Shown here: positions 39,595 to 47,868 of the stretch, in pieces
How positions within the stretch are numbered: the stretch's first letter is position 1
Layout of the letters: each line of letters begins with the position of its first letter
Source of the DNA: Piscinibacter gummiphilus
Lineage (GTDB): Bacteria > Pseudomonadota > Gammaproteobacteria > Burkholderiales > Burkholderiaceae_C
Length of the DNA: 64,000 bases
Direction of reading: 5' to 3'
NCBI RefSeq assembly: GCF_002116905.1
Contig: NZ_CP015118.1
Coordinates: forward strand, 4,402,001-4,466,000
Position numbers and translations under genes: made by a program
The notes under the pieces: generated by a model
Told to the model about the DNA's origin: nothing
Seen by the model: the letters and a program-made list of their open reading frames with translations, nothing else
Database searches by the model: none

Positions 39595-40407
39595 TCAGCC
39601 CAGCTGCGCGAGCACGGCCCGCGTGCCCGCGAGCGCCCGGCGGGCGCGTTCGACGGCGCCCACCGAACGCGCGAGCGTGTGCGTGGGCACCTCGACGCTC
39701 AGCGGCACGTCGGGCGGCATCAGCCGCAGCATCGCGACGAGGTCGAGCCCGCCCTCGCCCGGGAACAGGCGTTCGGCGCGGGCCTCGGCGAGGATCGCGT
39801 CCATGTCGGGCGGCAGCACGGCCGGCACGTCGCAGAACTGCATCACGTGCAGGCGCGACGGCGGGATCGTCGCGATGTCGGCGACGCGGCTGCGCGAGCG
39901 GCTCAGGTGGAACGGGTCGACCAGCACGCCGCCGTTCGGACGGTCCGCACGCTCGACGATGCGGGCGGCCTGCGGCAGGTCCCTCGCATCGGTCCACGGC
40001 ATGAACTCGAGGTCGGCGGTGAGGCGGTACGTCGCCGCGAGGTCGCAGAACGCGGCGAAGCGGTCGGTCACCCGGGCCTCGTCCGGGTCGTTGGCGGCCA
40101 CGAGCAGGCCGCGGGCGCCGAGGCGTGCCGCGCACGCGATGGCGGGTTCGTACGCGGCCACGTCCGTCTCGGGCTTCAGGCGGAAGATCTCCACGTCGAG
40201 CACCTGCACGCCGGTGTCGGCGAGGCGGCGCGCCACCTCGCGCAGCAGCGGGGTGTCGCCGACCAGGTCGTACTGCGGTTCGGTGGGCGTCGCGGGGATC
40301 AGGCGGATGCCCACGTGCGAGAAGCCGGCATCGGCGGCGCAGCTCACCATGTCGGGCGGGGTCAGTTCCAGGACGGTCAGGGCGGCCAGCGAGATCGGAC
40401 GGGTCAT
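39595..40407 (-). CDS. Sugar-phosphate isomerase/epimerase-type TIM barrel
   Basis: A 270-residue TIM-barrel protein of the xylose-isomerase-like/AP endonuclease 2 family. Metal ligands are suggested by Glu in TADLEFMPW, Asp-His in LVDPFHLSRS, the His in LHVMQFCDV and Glu in SVEVPTH. The family includes 3-dehydroshikimate dehydratases (AsbF/QuiC type), hydroxypyruvate isomerase, and IolE. Next to an AroE-like enzyme, a dehydratase acting on a dehydroshikimate-like product is a reasonable guess. First gene of the operon, divergent from a LysR gene. Confidence 0.8.
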   Translation of the reverse strand: MTRPISLAALTVLELTPPDMVSCAADAGFSHVGIRLIPATPTEPQYDLVGDTPLLREVARRLADTGVQVLDVEIFRLKPETDVAAYEPAIACAARLGARGLLVAANDPDEARVTDRFAAFCDLAATYRLTADLEFMPWTDARDLPQAARIVERADRPNGGVLVDPFHLSRSRSRVADIATIPPSRLHVMQFCDVPAVLPPDMDAILAEARAERLFPGEGGLDLVAMLRLMPPDVPLSVEVPTHTLARSVGAVERARRALAGTRAVLAQLG

Positions 40408-40488
40408 GGCGGAGCGGTTCGGGAGGCGATGACGGGAAATCTATAGAAAACGAATCCCCTCTAGAACCCGCAAATCGTGGCCTTATGA

Positions 40489-40503
40489 TTCACGAATCGT
40501 GAA
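40489..40503. promoter_or_regulatory. Perfect LysR-type palindrome over a start codon
   Basis: TTCACGAATCGTGAA is a perfect 15-base inverted repeat; its core TCACGAATCGTGA is a T-N11-A LysR box. It covers the GTG start of the LysR gene and lies 82 bases from the start of the divergent catabolic operon. It fits autoregulation of the LysR gene and control of the operon. A related half-site, AAATCGTGG, is about 15 bases to its left. Confidence 0.7.
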
Positions 40504-41413
40504 CCTCGACTTCCAGCTCGACGACCTCCGGGTTTTCTGCCTCGCCGCCCGCAAGGCCAGCTTCGCCGCGACCGCGCTGGAGCTGGGCACGTCGCCCGCG
40601 TACGTCAGCAAGCGCATCGCGATCCTCGAGAAGTCGCTGGGCGTGACGCTGTTCCACCGCGCCGCCCGGCGGGTCACCGTCACCGAGGACGGCGAACGCG
40701 TGTACCAGTCGGCGCAGGAGATCTTCGAGGGCGTCGAGCGCATGGGCGAGACCGTGGCCGGCGGCCGCGTCGACCCGCGCGGGGCGCTTCGGGTCACCAC
40801 GAGCTTTCGCCTCGGCCGCAAGCACATCGCCCCGGCGCTCTCCGAACTCGCGCGCCGCTACCCCGCCCTCGACATCACGCTCGACGTGGTCGACCGCCGC
40901 GTCGACCTGATCGCCGAGAACGTGGACCTCGACGTGCGCATCGCCGACATCGAGGAGCCCCACTTCGTGGCCCACCGCATCGCCGAGAGCCGGCGCGTGC
41001 TGTGCGCGGCGCCCGGCTACCTCGCCGCGCGCGGCCAGCCCGCCACGGTGGCCGAACTCGCGCGCCACGACTGCCTCGTGCTGCGCGACCGCAACCAGGC
41101 CTTCGGCGTGTGGCGCATCCACGGCCCGGCCGGCGCCGAGAAGGTGAAGGTCACCGGCCGGCTGTCGTCCAACAACTCCGAGATCGTGCGCGGCTGGGCC
41201 AGCGACGGCCAGGGCATCCTCTTCGCCGCCCACTGGGACGTGGCCGAGGACCTGGCCGCAGGCAAGCTCGTGCGCATCCTGCCGGAATGCCACGGGCCGG
41301 CGGACATCTGGGCCGCGACCACGGTGCGGCTGCGCGACTCGGCGAAGGTCAGGGTGTGTGTGGCGTTCCTGAGGGAGCAGCTGGCGAAGGGGCCGTACGC
41401 GCTGGCTGAATGA
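40499..41413 (+). CDS. LysR-family regulator of the divergent catabolic operon
   Basis: A 304-residue LysR regulator: winged helix at residues about 5-65 (LDDLRVFCLAARKASFAATA, SPAYVSKRIAILEKSLG), then an effector-binding domain. It starts with GTG inside a perfect T-N11-A palindrome; no in-frame ATG lies nearby upstream, and the short upstream ATG frame stops at once. Because its start overlaps the candidate operator, its own expression is probably repressed by its binding, while the TIM-barrel/flavoprotein operon on the other strand is activated when a pathway compound is present. Confidence 0.9.
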   Translation: MNLDFQLDDLRVFCLAARKASFAATALELGTSPAYVSKRIAILEKSLGVTLFHRAARRVTVTEDGERVYQSAQEIFEGVERMGETVAGGRVDPRGALRVTTSFRLGRKHIAPALSELARRYPALDITLDVVDRRVDLIAENVDLDVRIADIEEPHFVAHRIAESRRVLCAAPGYLAARGQPATVAELARHDCLVLRDRNQAFGVWRIHGPAGAEKVKVTGRLSSNNSEIVRGWASDGQGILFAAHWDVAEDLAAGKLVRILPECHGPADIWAATTVRLRDSAKVRVCVAFLREQLAKGPYALAE

Positions 41414-41542
41414 TTCATCGCGTCGATGTGTTGTGCATCCACCGCAAAAGGGGCCGCCATTCACTGCATCCTCAATCTTGCCGAAGCGGACCAGCGAATC
41501 GCTCACTAAATTCCGTCGCCATACCAATCATTGGAGGCATCC

Positions 41543-41935
41543 ATGGCGACGAAAACAAGCAGACGAAACAAGCCTGCTAAGAGCGGCAGCATTGGCGGGC
41601 AGGTGCAGGTCCAGTTGGACAGGAAAGGCGGCGCATTGATCCGCGCTGATGTATTCGTGTTCGCCGATCCCACGACGCAGACCCCCAGGCTCGTTGCCAC
41701 ACTCCAGTTCAAGGATTTCATGGCGAATCCGGAAACGCAAAGCGTGTCCTTGTCGCCCGGAACCTATGCCGCGAGAACCTTCGTCACTCTGCGCGAAGGC
41801 ATCAACACAGACTTCGCCTACACCGTGACGGCAGCGAGCCAAGTGGTGGCCCAGCTGGACGGCGACGTGAAGAAACTCTCGGCAACGAACGGTCAGCCCG
41901 ATCCGCTCGTGCATACGCTTTTCTTCACGGTGTGA
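41543..41935 (+). CDS. Unknown soluble beta-rich protein, 130 aa
   Basis: I do not recognise this gene. The product is small, with a Lys/Arg-rich start (ATKTSRRNKPAKSG) and then a beta-strand-rich domain (VQVQLDRKGGALIRADVFVF, SVSLSPGTYAARTFVTL). No signal peptide. GGAGG lies seven bases before this ATG; an in-frame ATG four codons earlier would place the ribosome site inside the gene. It is followed within four bases by an exported protein, so they are probably co-transcribed. GC is lower than in flanking genes. It could be a chaperone or inner subunit for the exported partner. Confidence 0.65.
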   Translation: MATKTSRRNKPAKSGSIGGQVQVQLDRKGGALIRADVFVFADPTTQTPRLVATLQFKDFMANPETQSVSLSPGTYAARTFVTLREGINTDFAYTVTAASQVVAQLDGDVKKLSATNGQPDPLVHTLFFTV

Positions 41936-41939
41936 CGCG

Positions 41940-43196
41940 ATGAGACATCATGCGATCACGCGGGTCTCCGCGATGGTGTTGGCCGCGCTGTTCACCGCAA
42001 ATGCTCACGCCCAGCAAACTCCGGCAGCCGCGACGTCCTCGGATGCCGCGAAGGACAAGGCCGTCAAGCAGGACGCAAGCGTGACGCTGCTGAGCAAGGG
42101 CACGGACAAGACGTGGCAGAACTACCTGTTGGACGATGCCGCTGCCCACGTGTCAGCCGCCTCGATGGTTGGCATCGCACAGTCCGCCGTCACCATCGCC
42201 GAGTCGACGCGGGATTTCGGCTTGCTCATGCAAGCCGTCGATCCGAAGAACAAGGGCGGAGGCATCGCAATAACGCCAGCGCGAACCCGGCATCCGTTTC
42301 CAAAGATCAATCTGAATGACTACCTGACCAACACCTTGTGGTTGCAGCCCGTAGTCAACCTGACACTCAGCTACGCGCAGGGTGTCAGCGACACAGACGT
42401 CGCGAAGTATCGTCGTCGCGCTGTTGCACTCTCCACCAACGGAACATTCGAAAAGAAAGACGATCCCGTCCAGGTCCGCGTGAAGACGCTTGAGTGCGCG
42501 GACTCGGCGATCACCGCGGCCGCCGCGGCGGCGACTGCGGCAAGCGGACCAATCGTCCCGAACCCCGGCCCCAACAAGCCAACGGCAGCCCCCAATGCCG
42601 GCCTTTCGGAAGCGATCACGACGTGCGAGAAAGCGGAGACGAAGAAGTTCGACGCCCGCTGGTTCCGACCGGTCTGGTCCGTGACCATCGCCACCGGCGA
42701 TGTGGCCCTCGATTCGTCAGCGGCCAGTTCGGTTGGTTCGGGGACCTCAGCCGTGCTCGCGGCGCGCTACGGACGAGGTTTTTCGAAATCCAACATCGCT
42801 GCGGCGTCCGACGCCAAGACATCCGAAGCCACTGAACCCGACTTCGAGTGGGGCTGGGCGCTGAGTGCGAGCGCCCGCTACAACCACCGCGAACCCGTCC
42901 TGTCCAGCGTCGGCTCCGGCAGCGTTCAGCGTCAGAGCTCGAACCTGTTCGCCATCCGAGCCGCCGCAGGCACGGACACGGTCCGCCTGCTTGGCGAAGC
43001 CAGCAACGCCAGCCCGCGTGCCGTACAAGGCGGAGAGCAGACGCTCAAGAGCGCGCTCGGGATCGACTATCGCATCGCGCCGGGCACTTGGCTGAACTTT
43101 CGCTATGGGCGACGGGAGAAGACCTCGGGCAACGGCGACGAATCTGCCGGATTGCTCACGCTAACGCTGAGTCCGTCGGCGCTGATGGTCAACTGA
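41940..43196 (+). CDS. Unknown exported protein with a possible beta-barrel end
   Basis: I do not recognise this 418-residue protein. A clear signal peptide (VSAMVLAALFTANAHA-Q) sends it to the periplasm. Residues about 40-200 are mixed alpha/beta; about 185-230 form a low-complexity Ala/Pro/Gly linker (ITAAAAAATAASGPIVPNPG) flanked by two Cys that may pair. The last 180 residues show alternating patterns of amphipathic strands (WSVTIATGDVALDSSAASS, LLTLTLSPSALMVN), with long Ser/Gly/Arg turns, which could be an outer-membrane barrel, although no C-terminal Phe is present. Middle gene of a three-gene module of lower GC. Confidence 0.6.
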   Translation: MRHHAITRVSAMVLAALFTANAHAQQTPAAATSSDAAKDKAVKQDASVTLLSKGTDKTWQNYLLDDAAAHVSAASMVGIAQSAVTIAESTRDFGLLMQAVDPKNKGGGIAITPARTRHPFPKINLNDYLTNTLWLQPVVNLTLSYAQGVSDTDVAKYRRRAVALSTNGTFEKKDDPVQVRVKTLECADSAITAAAAAATAASGPIVPNPGPNKPTAAPNAGLSEAITTCEKAETKKFDARWFRPVWSVTIATGDVALDSSAASSVGSGTSAVLAARYGRGFSKSNIAAASDAKTSEATEPDFEWGWALSASARYNHREPVLSSVGSGSVQRQSSNLFAIRAAAGTDTVRLLGEASNASPRAVQGGEQTLKSALGIDYRIAPGTWLNFRYGRREKTSGNGDESAGLLTLTLSPSALMVN

Positions 43197-43261
43197 ACTT
43201 TGGGGAGCCGTTCTCTCGATCACTGGAAACGCTCCACTCGATCGAGAAACACAACGAGACC

Positions 43262-44128
43262 ATGAGGAAACTCTCGATCCGTAAGAATCGCGCCCCCGCG
43301 AGTCCCTCACTCGCCGCACGTCTGCGTGATGGACTAGCCATTCCAACGCTCATCCTCGGCGGTCTGTGGGCCGGCGTGCAGTTCTTCTATGACCGCATCA
43401 TCGCCCCGCAGTTGGAACCATCGCTGGTCCAAATGTCGGGGGCGTCTTCTGTGGTGGGTCGTTCCGACTGCTGCGTGTTGATGGATTTCGAGGTCAAGCT
43501 CACGAATCTGGGAAAGCGAGACACGTTTCTCCACACATCTCAGGCCGTTGTCGGCGTCAAGAGGGTAGAAGTGCTTTCACCCATCCCGGAAGATTCCATC
43601 AAGACCATCAATCGCACTTTTCAACGCTCGCGCGCTGTCTTGTCCGGCGCAGATTCATCAGAAATGACCTATGGTGCTTCGGGACCTGTCGGCAGTGAGT
43701 ATCTTCTGCTGGCGTTGGGCAACCTGGTGCCTCCTGGCACCCAAGTCGCCCCAAGTGAATCGATAGTTCGCCACATCGTCGTTGCGGTCCCCGAGGACTT
43801 TCCATTCGTGTCGTTCAGATCCAAGGTGCATGTCCTGCACGTTGCGCCTACGGAGCCTGAACTCGACTGGCATTGGGCGGTGAAGCCGGAAAATCTTGAA
43901 CTCCAGGCTTTGCCGTGGCCGAAAGACCTTGCCTTCTCATTGACGGAACTGATGAAGTGCTCGGTATCCCAGGAGACGCAAACGGCCAGGGACTGCTGGG
44001 AACTTGTCGAAAAGCATGGCGAGTCTTATTGGAATAGATTCCGATTGGTAGACAGGCACGCATACATTCTTCCCTGGTCGGTCGATACGCTGGCATTCAG
44101 AACGCGAGACCAGAAAGCCCTTCAGTAG
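43262..44128 (+). CDS. Unknown membrane-anchored protein, 288 aa
   Basis: I do not recognise the family. A basic N-terminus (MRKLSIRKNRAPASPSLAAR) is followed by one membrane segment (LAIPTLILGGLWAGVQFFY) and a 240-residue outside domain with a strand-rich first part (CCVLMDFEVKLTNLGKRDTF) and a Trp-rich end (LDWHWAVKPENLELQALPWP). The domain is acidic and has several Cys. The codon use and GC are clearly lower than in surrounding genes. It is 65 bases after the exported protein and the last gene of the module. No homology to transporters or enzymes is visible. Confidence 0.65.
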   Translation: MRKLSIRKNRAPASPSLAARLRDGLAIPTLILGGLWAGVQFFYDRIIAPQLEPSLVQMSGASSVVGRSDCCVLMDFEVKLTNLGKRDTFLHTSQAVVGVKRVEVLSPIPEDSIKTINRTFQRSRAVLSGADSSEMTYGASGPVGSEYLLLALGNLVPPGTQVAPSESIVRHIVVAVPEDFPFVSFRSKVHVLHVAPTEPELDWHWAVKPENLELQALPWPKDLAFSLTELMKCSVSQETQTARDCWELVEKHGESYWNRFRLVDRHAYILPWSVDTLAFRTRDQKALQ

Positions 44129-44197
44129 GCAATCGATTTAATACTACAGCACCTCCGAGCCGTCATTGGGACGGCGATCCCAGCTTAAGCGCCGGCA

Positions 44198-45010
44198 TTA
44201 GCCCATGGCCACAATCACGTGCGCCTGGATCTTCCCGGCCACTGGCCCGTCGCCATGGCGCAGGCCAATCGCCTCCGCCGCCCGGTCCGTGGCGCGCTGC
44301 AGCGCGCCTGGGTCGCGGGCTTCGATCTCGTTGCGCAGCGGCGTGCCCTGGCAGAAGGCAATCGCGACGTCGCGGGCCGAGGGTGCGCGGCTGACCGACT
44401 CGTACGTCTCGATCACGATGTCAGTGAACCCCGCGAGGCACAGTTCGTCGCGGATCACCGCGACGTTGTGGTGGCCATGGGGGGTGCGGGCGAGGAAACG
44501 TGGCGGGTCGTCCGGGAACAGCGTCGCGACAGCGGCGGTGACCTCGTCGGCGAACACGTTCTCCTCGATGCGGTCCCACACGCTGAAGGCGAAGTGCCCA
44601 CCCGGCCGAAGCACGCGCCGGGCTTCGCCGTAGCCCGCGATGCGGTCGGGGAAGAACATCGCCCCGAACTGGCAGCAGACCACGTCGAACGACGCGGCCT
44701 CGAACGGCAGCGCGAGCGCGTCGGCCTGCCGCCACTCGATGCGGGCATCGGCTCCCTGCCGCTGCGCGGCGTAGTCGAGCATGGGCTGGTTGAGGTCCGT
44801 CACCACGTAGCGTGCCCCGGCCCCGAGCTTCGGCGCGAGCGCCCGCGTGACGGCGCCGCTGCCCGCCGCCGTCTCCAGCACCGCGCCGGGCGAGAATCCC
44901 GACACGAGTTCGGCCATGCGGATGGCGTAGACCTCGAAGATCAGCGGCACCATCAGCGTGTCGTAGAACTTCGGGATGGAGCCTGCGAACACCTTGTCCT
45001 TCTCGGCCAT
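44198..45010 (-). CDS. Class I SAM-dependent methyltransferase
   Basis: A 270-residue cytoplasmic methyltransferase of the Methyltransf_11 type. The SAM-binding loop is VLETAAGSGAVTRALAP, followed by VVTDLNQPMLDYAAQR, the motif II-III region SFDVVCCQFGAMFFPDR and RRVLRPGGHFAFSVWD. This arrangement resembles UbiE/ArsM-like small-molecule enzymes; the substrate is unknown. AGGAGG lies five bases ahead of the ATG MAEKDKVF; an upstream in-frame ATG is less well placed. Divergent from the STAND regulator gene, with 125 bases between the starts; single-gene transcript. Confidence 0.9.
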   Translation of the reverse strand: MAEKDKVFAGSIPKFYDTLMVPLIFEVYAIRMAELVSGFSPGAVLETAAGSGAVTRALAPKLGAGARYVVTDLNQPMLDYAAQRQGADARIEWRQADALALPFEAASFDVVCCQFGAMFFPDRIAGYGEARRVLRPGGHFAFSVWDRIEENVFADEVTAAVATLFPDDPPRFLARTPHGHHNVAVIRDELCLAGFTDIVIETYESVSRAPSARDVAIAFCQGTPLRNEIEARDPGALQRATDRAAEAIGLRHGDGPVAGKIQAHVIVAMG

Positions 45011-45135
45011 GGGACCTCCTGCAGCCACGAGTGCCTCCCGGGATGGTGGTCGCGTCCGCGGGCCTCGTCAACGCCACCCCATTGCTACACTCCCCGCTCC
45101 CCTCCGCCCCGCGCCGGCCCAGGCGCCCCGGTCCC

Positions 45136-47865
45136 ATGCCGCCTCCGCCCGACGCCATCGTCACGTTCGGCCCGTTCGTGCTCGACCGCGCCCGGAAAAC
45201 GCTGCTCCGCGAGGGCCAGCCGGTCCGCATCGGAGGGCGCGCGATGGACCTGCTCGACACGCTCGTCGAGCAACCGGGCGAAGTGCTGAGCCGCGACACG
45301 CTCGTGGCCCGGGTGTGGCCCCGCGCCGTGGTCGAGGAAACGAGCCTGCGGGTCCATGTGCTGGCGCTGCGCAAGGCGCTGGGCGACGGCTACATCGCCA
45401 ACGTGCCCGGACGCGGCTACAGCTTCGTCGCCCCGGTCGTGCCCCGTTCACCGGCGCTGCCGGCGCCCCTGCCCGCGTCCCGCCACCTGCCGGTGCTGCT
45501 GACCCATCCCGTCGGGCGCGACGCCACCATCGCCGCGCTCTCGCGCCAGGTGACCGAGCGGCGCCTCGTCACCGTCGTCGGGCCGGGGGGCATGGGCAAA
45601 ACCACCACGGCGATCGCGGTCGGGGCGGTGTCGGCCGCGGCTTTCCCCGACGGTGTCCGGTTCGTCGACCTGTCGCCTGTGACCGACCCGCGCCGCGTGC
45701 CCGCGGCGCTGGCCGACACCCTCGGCATCGTCGTGCCACCCGACCACCCGTGGCCCGCGCTGGACCACGCGCTGCGCCCGATGCGCGTGCTCGTGCTCCT
45801 CGACAACTGCGAGCACGTGATCGACGCGGTGGCACTGCTGGCCGACACCGTGCTGTCCGCCGCGGCCGGCGTGCACATCCTCGCCACGAGCCACGAGCCG
45901 CTCGACACACCCGGCGAGTGGGTGCACCACCTGCCGCCGCTCGGGCTGCCCGACCCGCACGCCCCCTTCGCGGCGCACGAGGCGCCGGCGGTCGAGCTGT
46001 TCCTCGAGCGGGCGCCGGGCGACCGCCAGGCGCTGCTGCGCGAGCCGGCGAACCTCGCGCTCGTGCGGCACGTGTGCCGCCGGCTCGACGGCCTGCCGCT
46101 CGCGATCGAACTCGCGGCCACGCGCATCGACACGCTGGGCGTCCAGGGGCTGGCCGACGGGCTCGACAACATGCTGGGGGTGCTGACCCGCGGCCGGCGC
46201 ACCGCGTCGCCCCGCCACCAGACGCTGCAGGCGACGCTCGACTGGAGCCACGGCCTGCTCGACGACCACGACCGCACGGTGCTGCGGCGCCTGTCGGTCT
46301 TCCGTGCGCCCTTCACGGTCTCCGACGCCGTGCGGGTCGCCACGTGCGGGCGGCTCGGCGGCGAGGCCGTGACGGCGAGCCTCGTGAACCTCGTCGCGAA
46401 GTCCCTCGTCGCCAACGACACGGCCCACGACCCGGTGCGCCTGCGGCTGCTGGGCACCACGCAGGCCTACGCGGCCACGCGCCTGCGCGAGAGCGGCGAG
46501 TTCCTGGCACTGGCCACGCGCCATGCGGAACACGTGCTGCGGCTCGCGGCGGACGCGGTGGCGGAGATCCAGACGGCACCGATCGACACGGTGCAGTCGT
46601 GCATCACGCGCCAGGGCCGGGTGCTCGACGACGTGCGGGCCGCGCTCGACTGGGCCTCGTCGCCGTGGGGTGACCCGCGCCTCGCGGCAAGGCTCGCCGG
46701 CGCGACGGGCCCGCTGATCATGGCCCTCGGCCGCATCGACGAGTTCCGCCCGCGGATGCAGCTCGCGTTCGAGCAGGCGGTGGCGCTGCACCCGCCCGAC
46801 CCCGAACTCGAATTCGGGGCCGGCATGGCGCTGTGCCTGATGAGCGGCCACAGCACCGTGTCGCAGGAGCCCCTGCTCGGCCGCCTCCGCGAGCTGGCGG
46901 ACCGCCTCGGGCCGCCAGCTCGCATGCACCAGGTGCTGGCGCACGAATGCCTGACCGCCTTCACCCGCGGGGCCTACCCCGAATCGCTCGAAGCGGCCCG
47001 GCGCGCGCAGGCGCTGAGCGACGGACCGGACGATCCCGCCGCGATCTTCTTCGGCGACCGCATGCTCGCGCAGACGCTGCACTACCTCGGCCGGCACGCC
47101 GAGGCGCGCACGCGCGCCGAACGGGTGCTCGGGCACCCGTCGCGGCTCGCCCACCGGACCCACGTGAGCCACATCCCGGTGGCCGTGTCGCTGCGCGTGC
47201 TGCTCGCGCGCATCCACTGGCTCGAAGGGCGGCCGGACGATGCCTCGACCCTGCTCGACGACACGCTCCGGCGCGTGCACCTGGACAACCCGCACGAACT
47301 GTCGCTCGTGCTGGGCCTCGGGCTGCTGCCCGTCGCCACGTGGCGGGGCGACCTGGACGTCGCCCGCACGGTGCTGGCGCGGTTCCGCGACCATGCGCTG
47401 CAGCACTCGCAGTCGTTCTGGACCTCGTGGTCACGCATGTTCTCCGACGCCCTGGGCGACGGGACGGACCCACCCGTGCCACTGGCCGGCAAGGAGGCCG
47501 ACATGGCCGCCACGCTGCGGCCCGGCCGGCCCGTGCCCGAGGCCCGCCGCCGCGTCGAGGCCGGGACGGTCGGGTGGTGCGCGCCCGAAGTGCTGCGCGC
47601 GGACGCGGTGTCGGGACTGCGCACCCGGCGGCTGTCGGCGGACGAGGCCGAGGCCGGGCTGCTGCGGTCGCTCGAACTGGCTCGTGCCCAGGGCGCGCTG
47701 TCGTGGGAGCTGCGCACCGCATCGAGCCTCGTCGACCTGTGGGCACCGCGCGGCCGGGGCGCCGAAGCACGCGACCGCCTGGCCGGCGTGCTGGCCCGCT
47801 TCACGCAGGGACGACGGACCCGCGACCTCGCCGAAGCCGCCGCGCGGCTCGATGCCCCGGACTGA
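45136..47865 (+). CDS. STAND-type transcriptional regulator (OmpR-type HTH, ATPase, TPR-like)
   Basis: A 909-residue cytoplasmic regulator. Residues about 8-100 are a winged helix of the OmpR/PhoB DNA-binding class (IGGRAMDLLDTLVEQPGEVL, LRVHVLALRKALGDGYIANV, GRGYSF). Residues about 125-400 are a NACHT/NB-ARC-like ATPase: Walker A GPGGMGKTT (149-157), Walker B VLVLLDNCEHVID, and the RRLDGLPLAIELAATRI sensor helix. The rest is helical and TPR-like, the probable ligand-sensing part. Such proteins oligomerise upon binding an inducer and activate genes; the inducer is unknown. The start is assumed at MPPPPDAIVT because the HTH begins ten residues later; the ribosome site is poor. Confidence 0.85.
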   Translation: MPPPPDAIVTFGPFVLDRARKTLLREGQPVRIGGRAMDLLDTLVEQPGEVLSRDTLVARVWPRAVVEETSLRVHVLALRKALGDGYIANVPGRGYSFVAPVVPRSPALPAPLPASRHLPVLLTHPVGRDATIAALSRQVTERRLVTVVGPGGMGKTTTAIAVGAVSAAAFPDGVRFVDLSPVTDPRRVPAALADTLGIVVPPDHPWPALDHALRPMRVLVLLDNCEHVIDAVALLADTVLSAAAGVHILATSHEPLDTPGEWVHHLPPLGLPDPHAPFAAHEAPAVELFLERAPGDRQALLREPANLALVRHVCRRLDGLPLAIELAATRIDTLGVQGLADGLDNMLGVLTRGRRTASPRHQTLQATLDWSHGLLDDHDRTVLRRLSVFRAPFTVSDAVRVATCGRLGGEAVTASLVNLVAKSLVANDTAHDPVRLRLLGTTQAYAATRLRESGEFLALATRHAEHVLRLAADAVAEIQTAPIDTVQSCITRQGRVLDDVRAALDWASSPWGDPRLAARLAGATGPLIMALGRIDEFRPRMQLAFEQAVALHPPDPELEFGAGMALCLMSGHSTVSQEPLLGRLRELADRLGPPARMHQVLAHECLTAFTRGAYPESLEAARRAQALSDGPDDPAAIFFGDRMLAQTLHYLGRHAEARTRAERVLGHPSRLAHRTHVSHIPVAVSLRVLLARIHWLEGRPDDASTLLDDTLRRVHLDNPHELSLVLGLGLLPVATWRGDLDVARTVLARFRDHALQHSQSFWTSWSRMFSDALGDGTDPPVPLAGKEADMAATLRPGRPVPEARRRVEAGTVGWCAPEVLRADAVSGLRTRRLSADEAEAGLLRSLELARAQGALSWELRTASSLVDLWAPRGRGAEARDRLAGVLARFTQGRRTRDLAEAAARLDAPD

Positions 47866-47868
47866 AGG

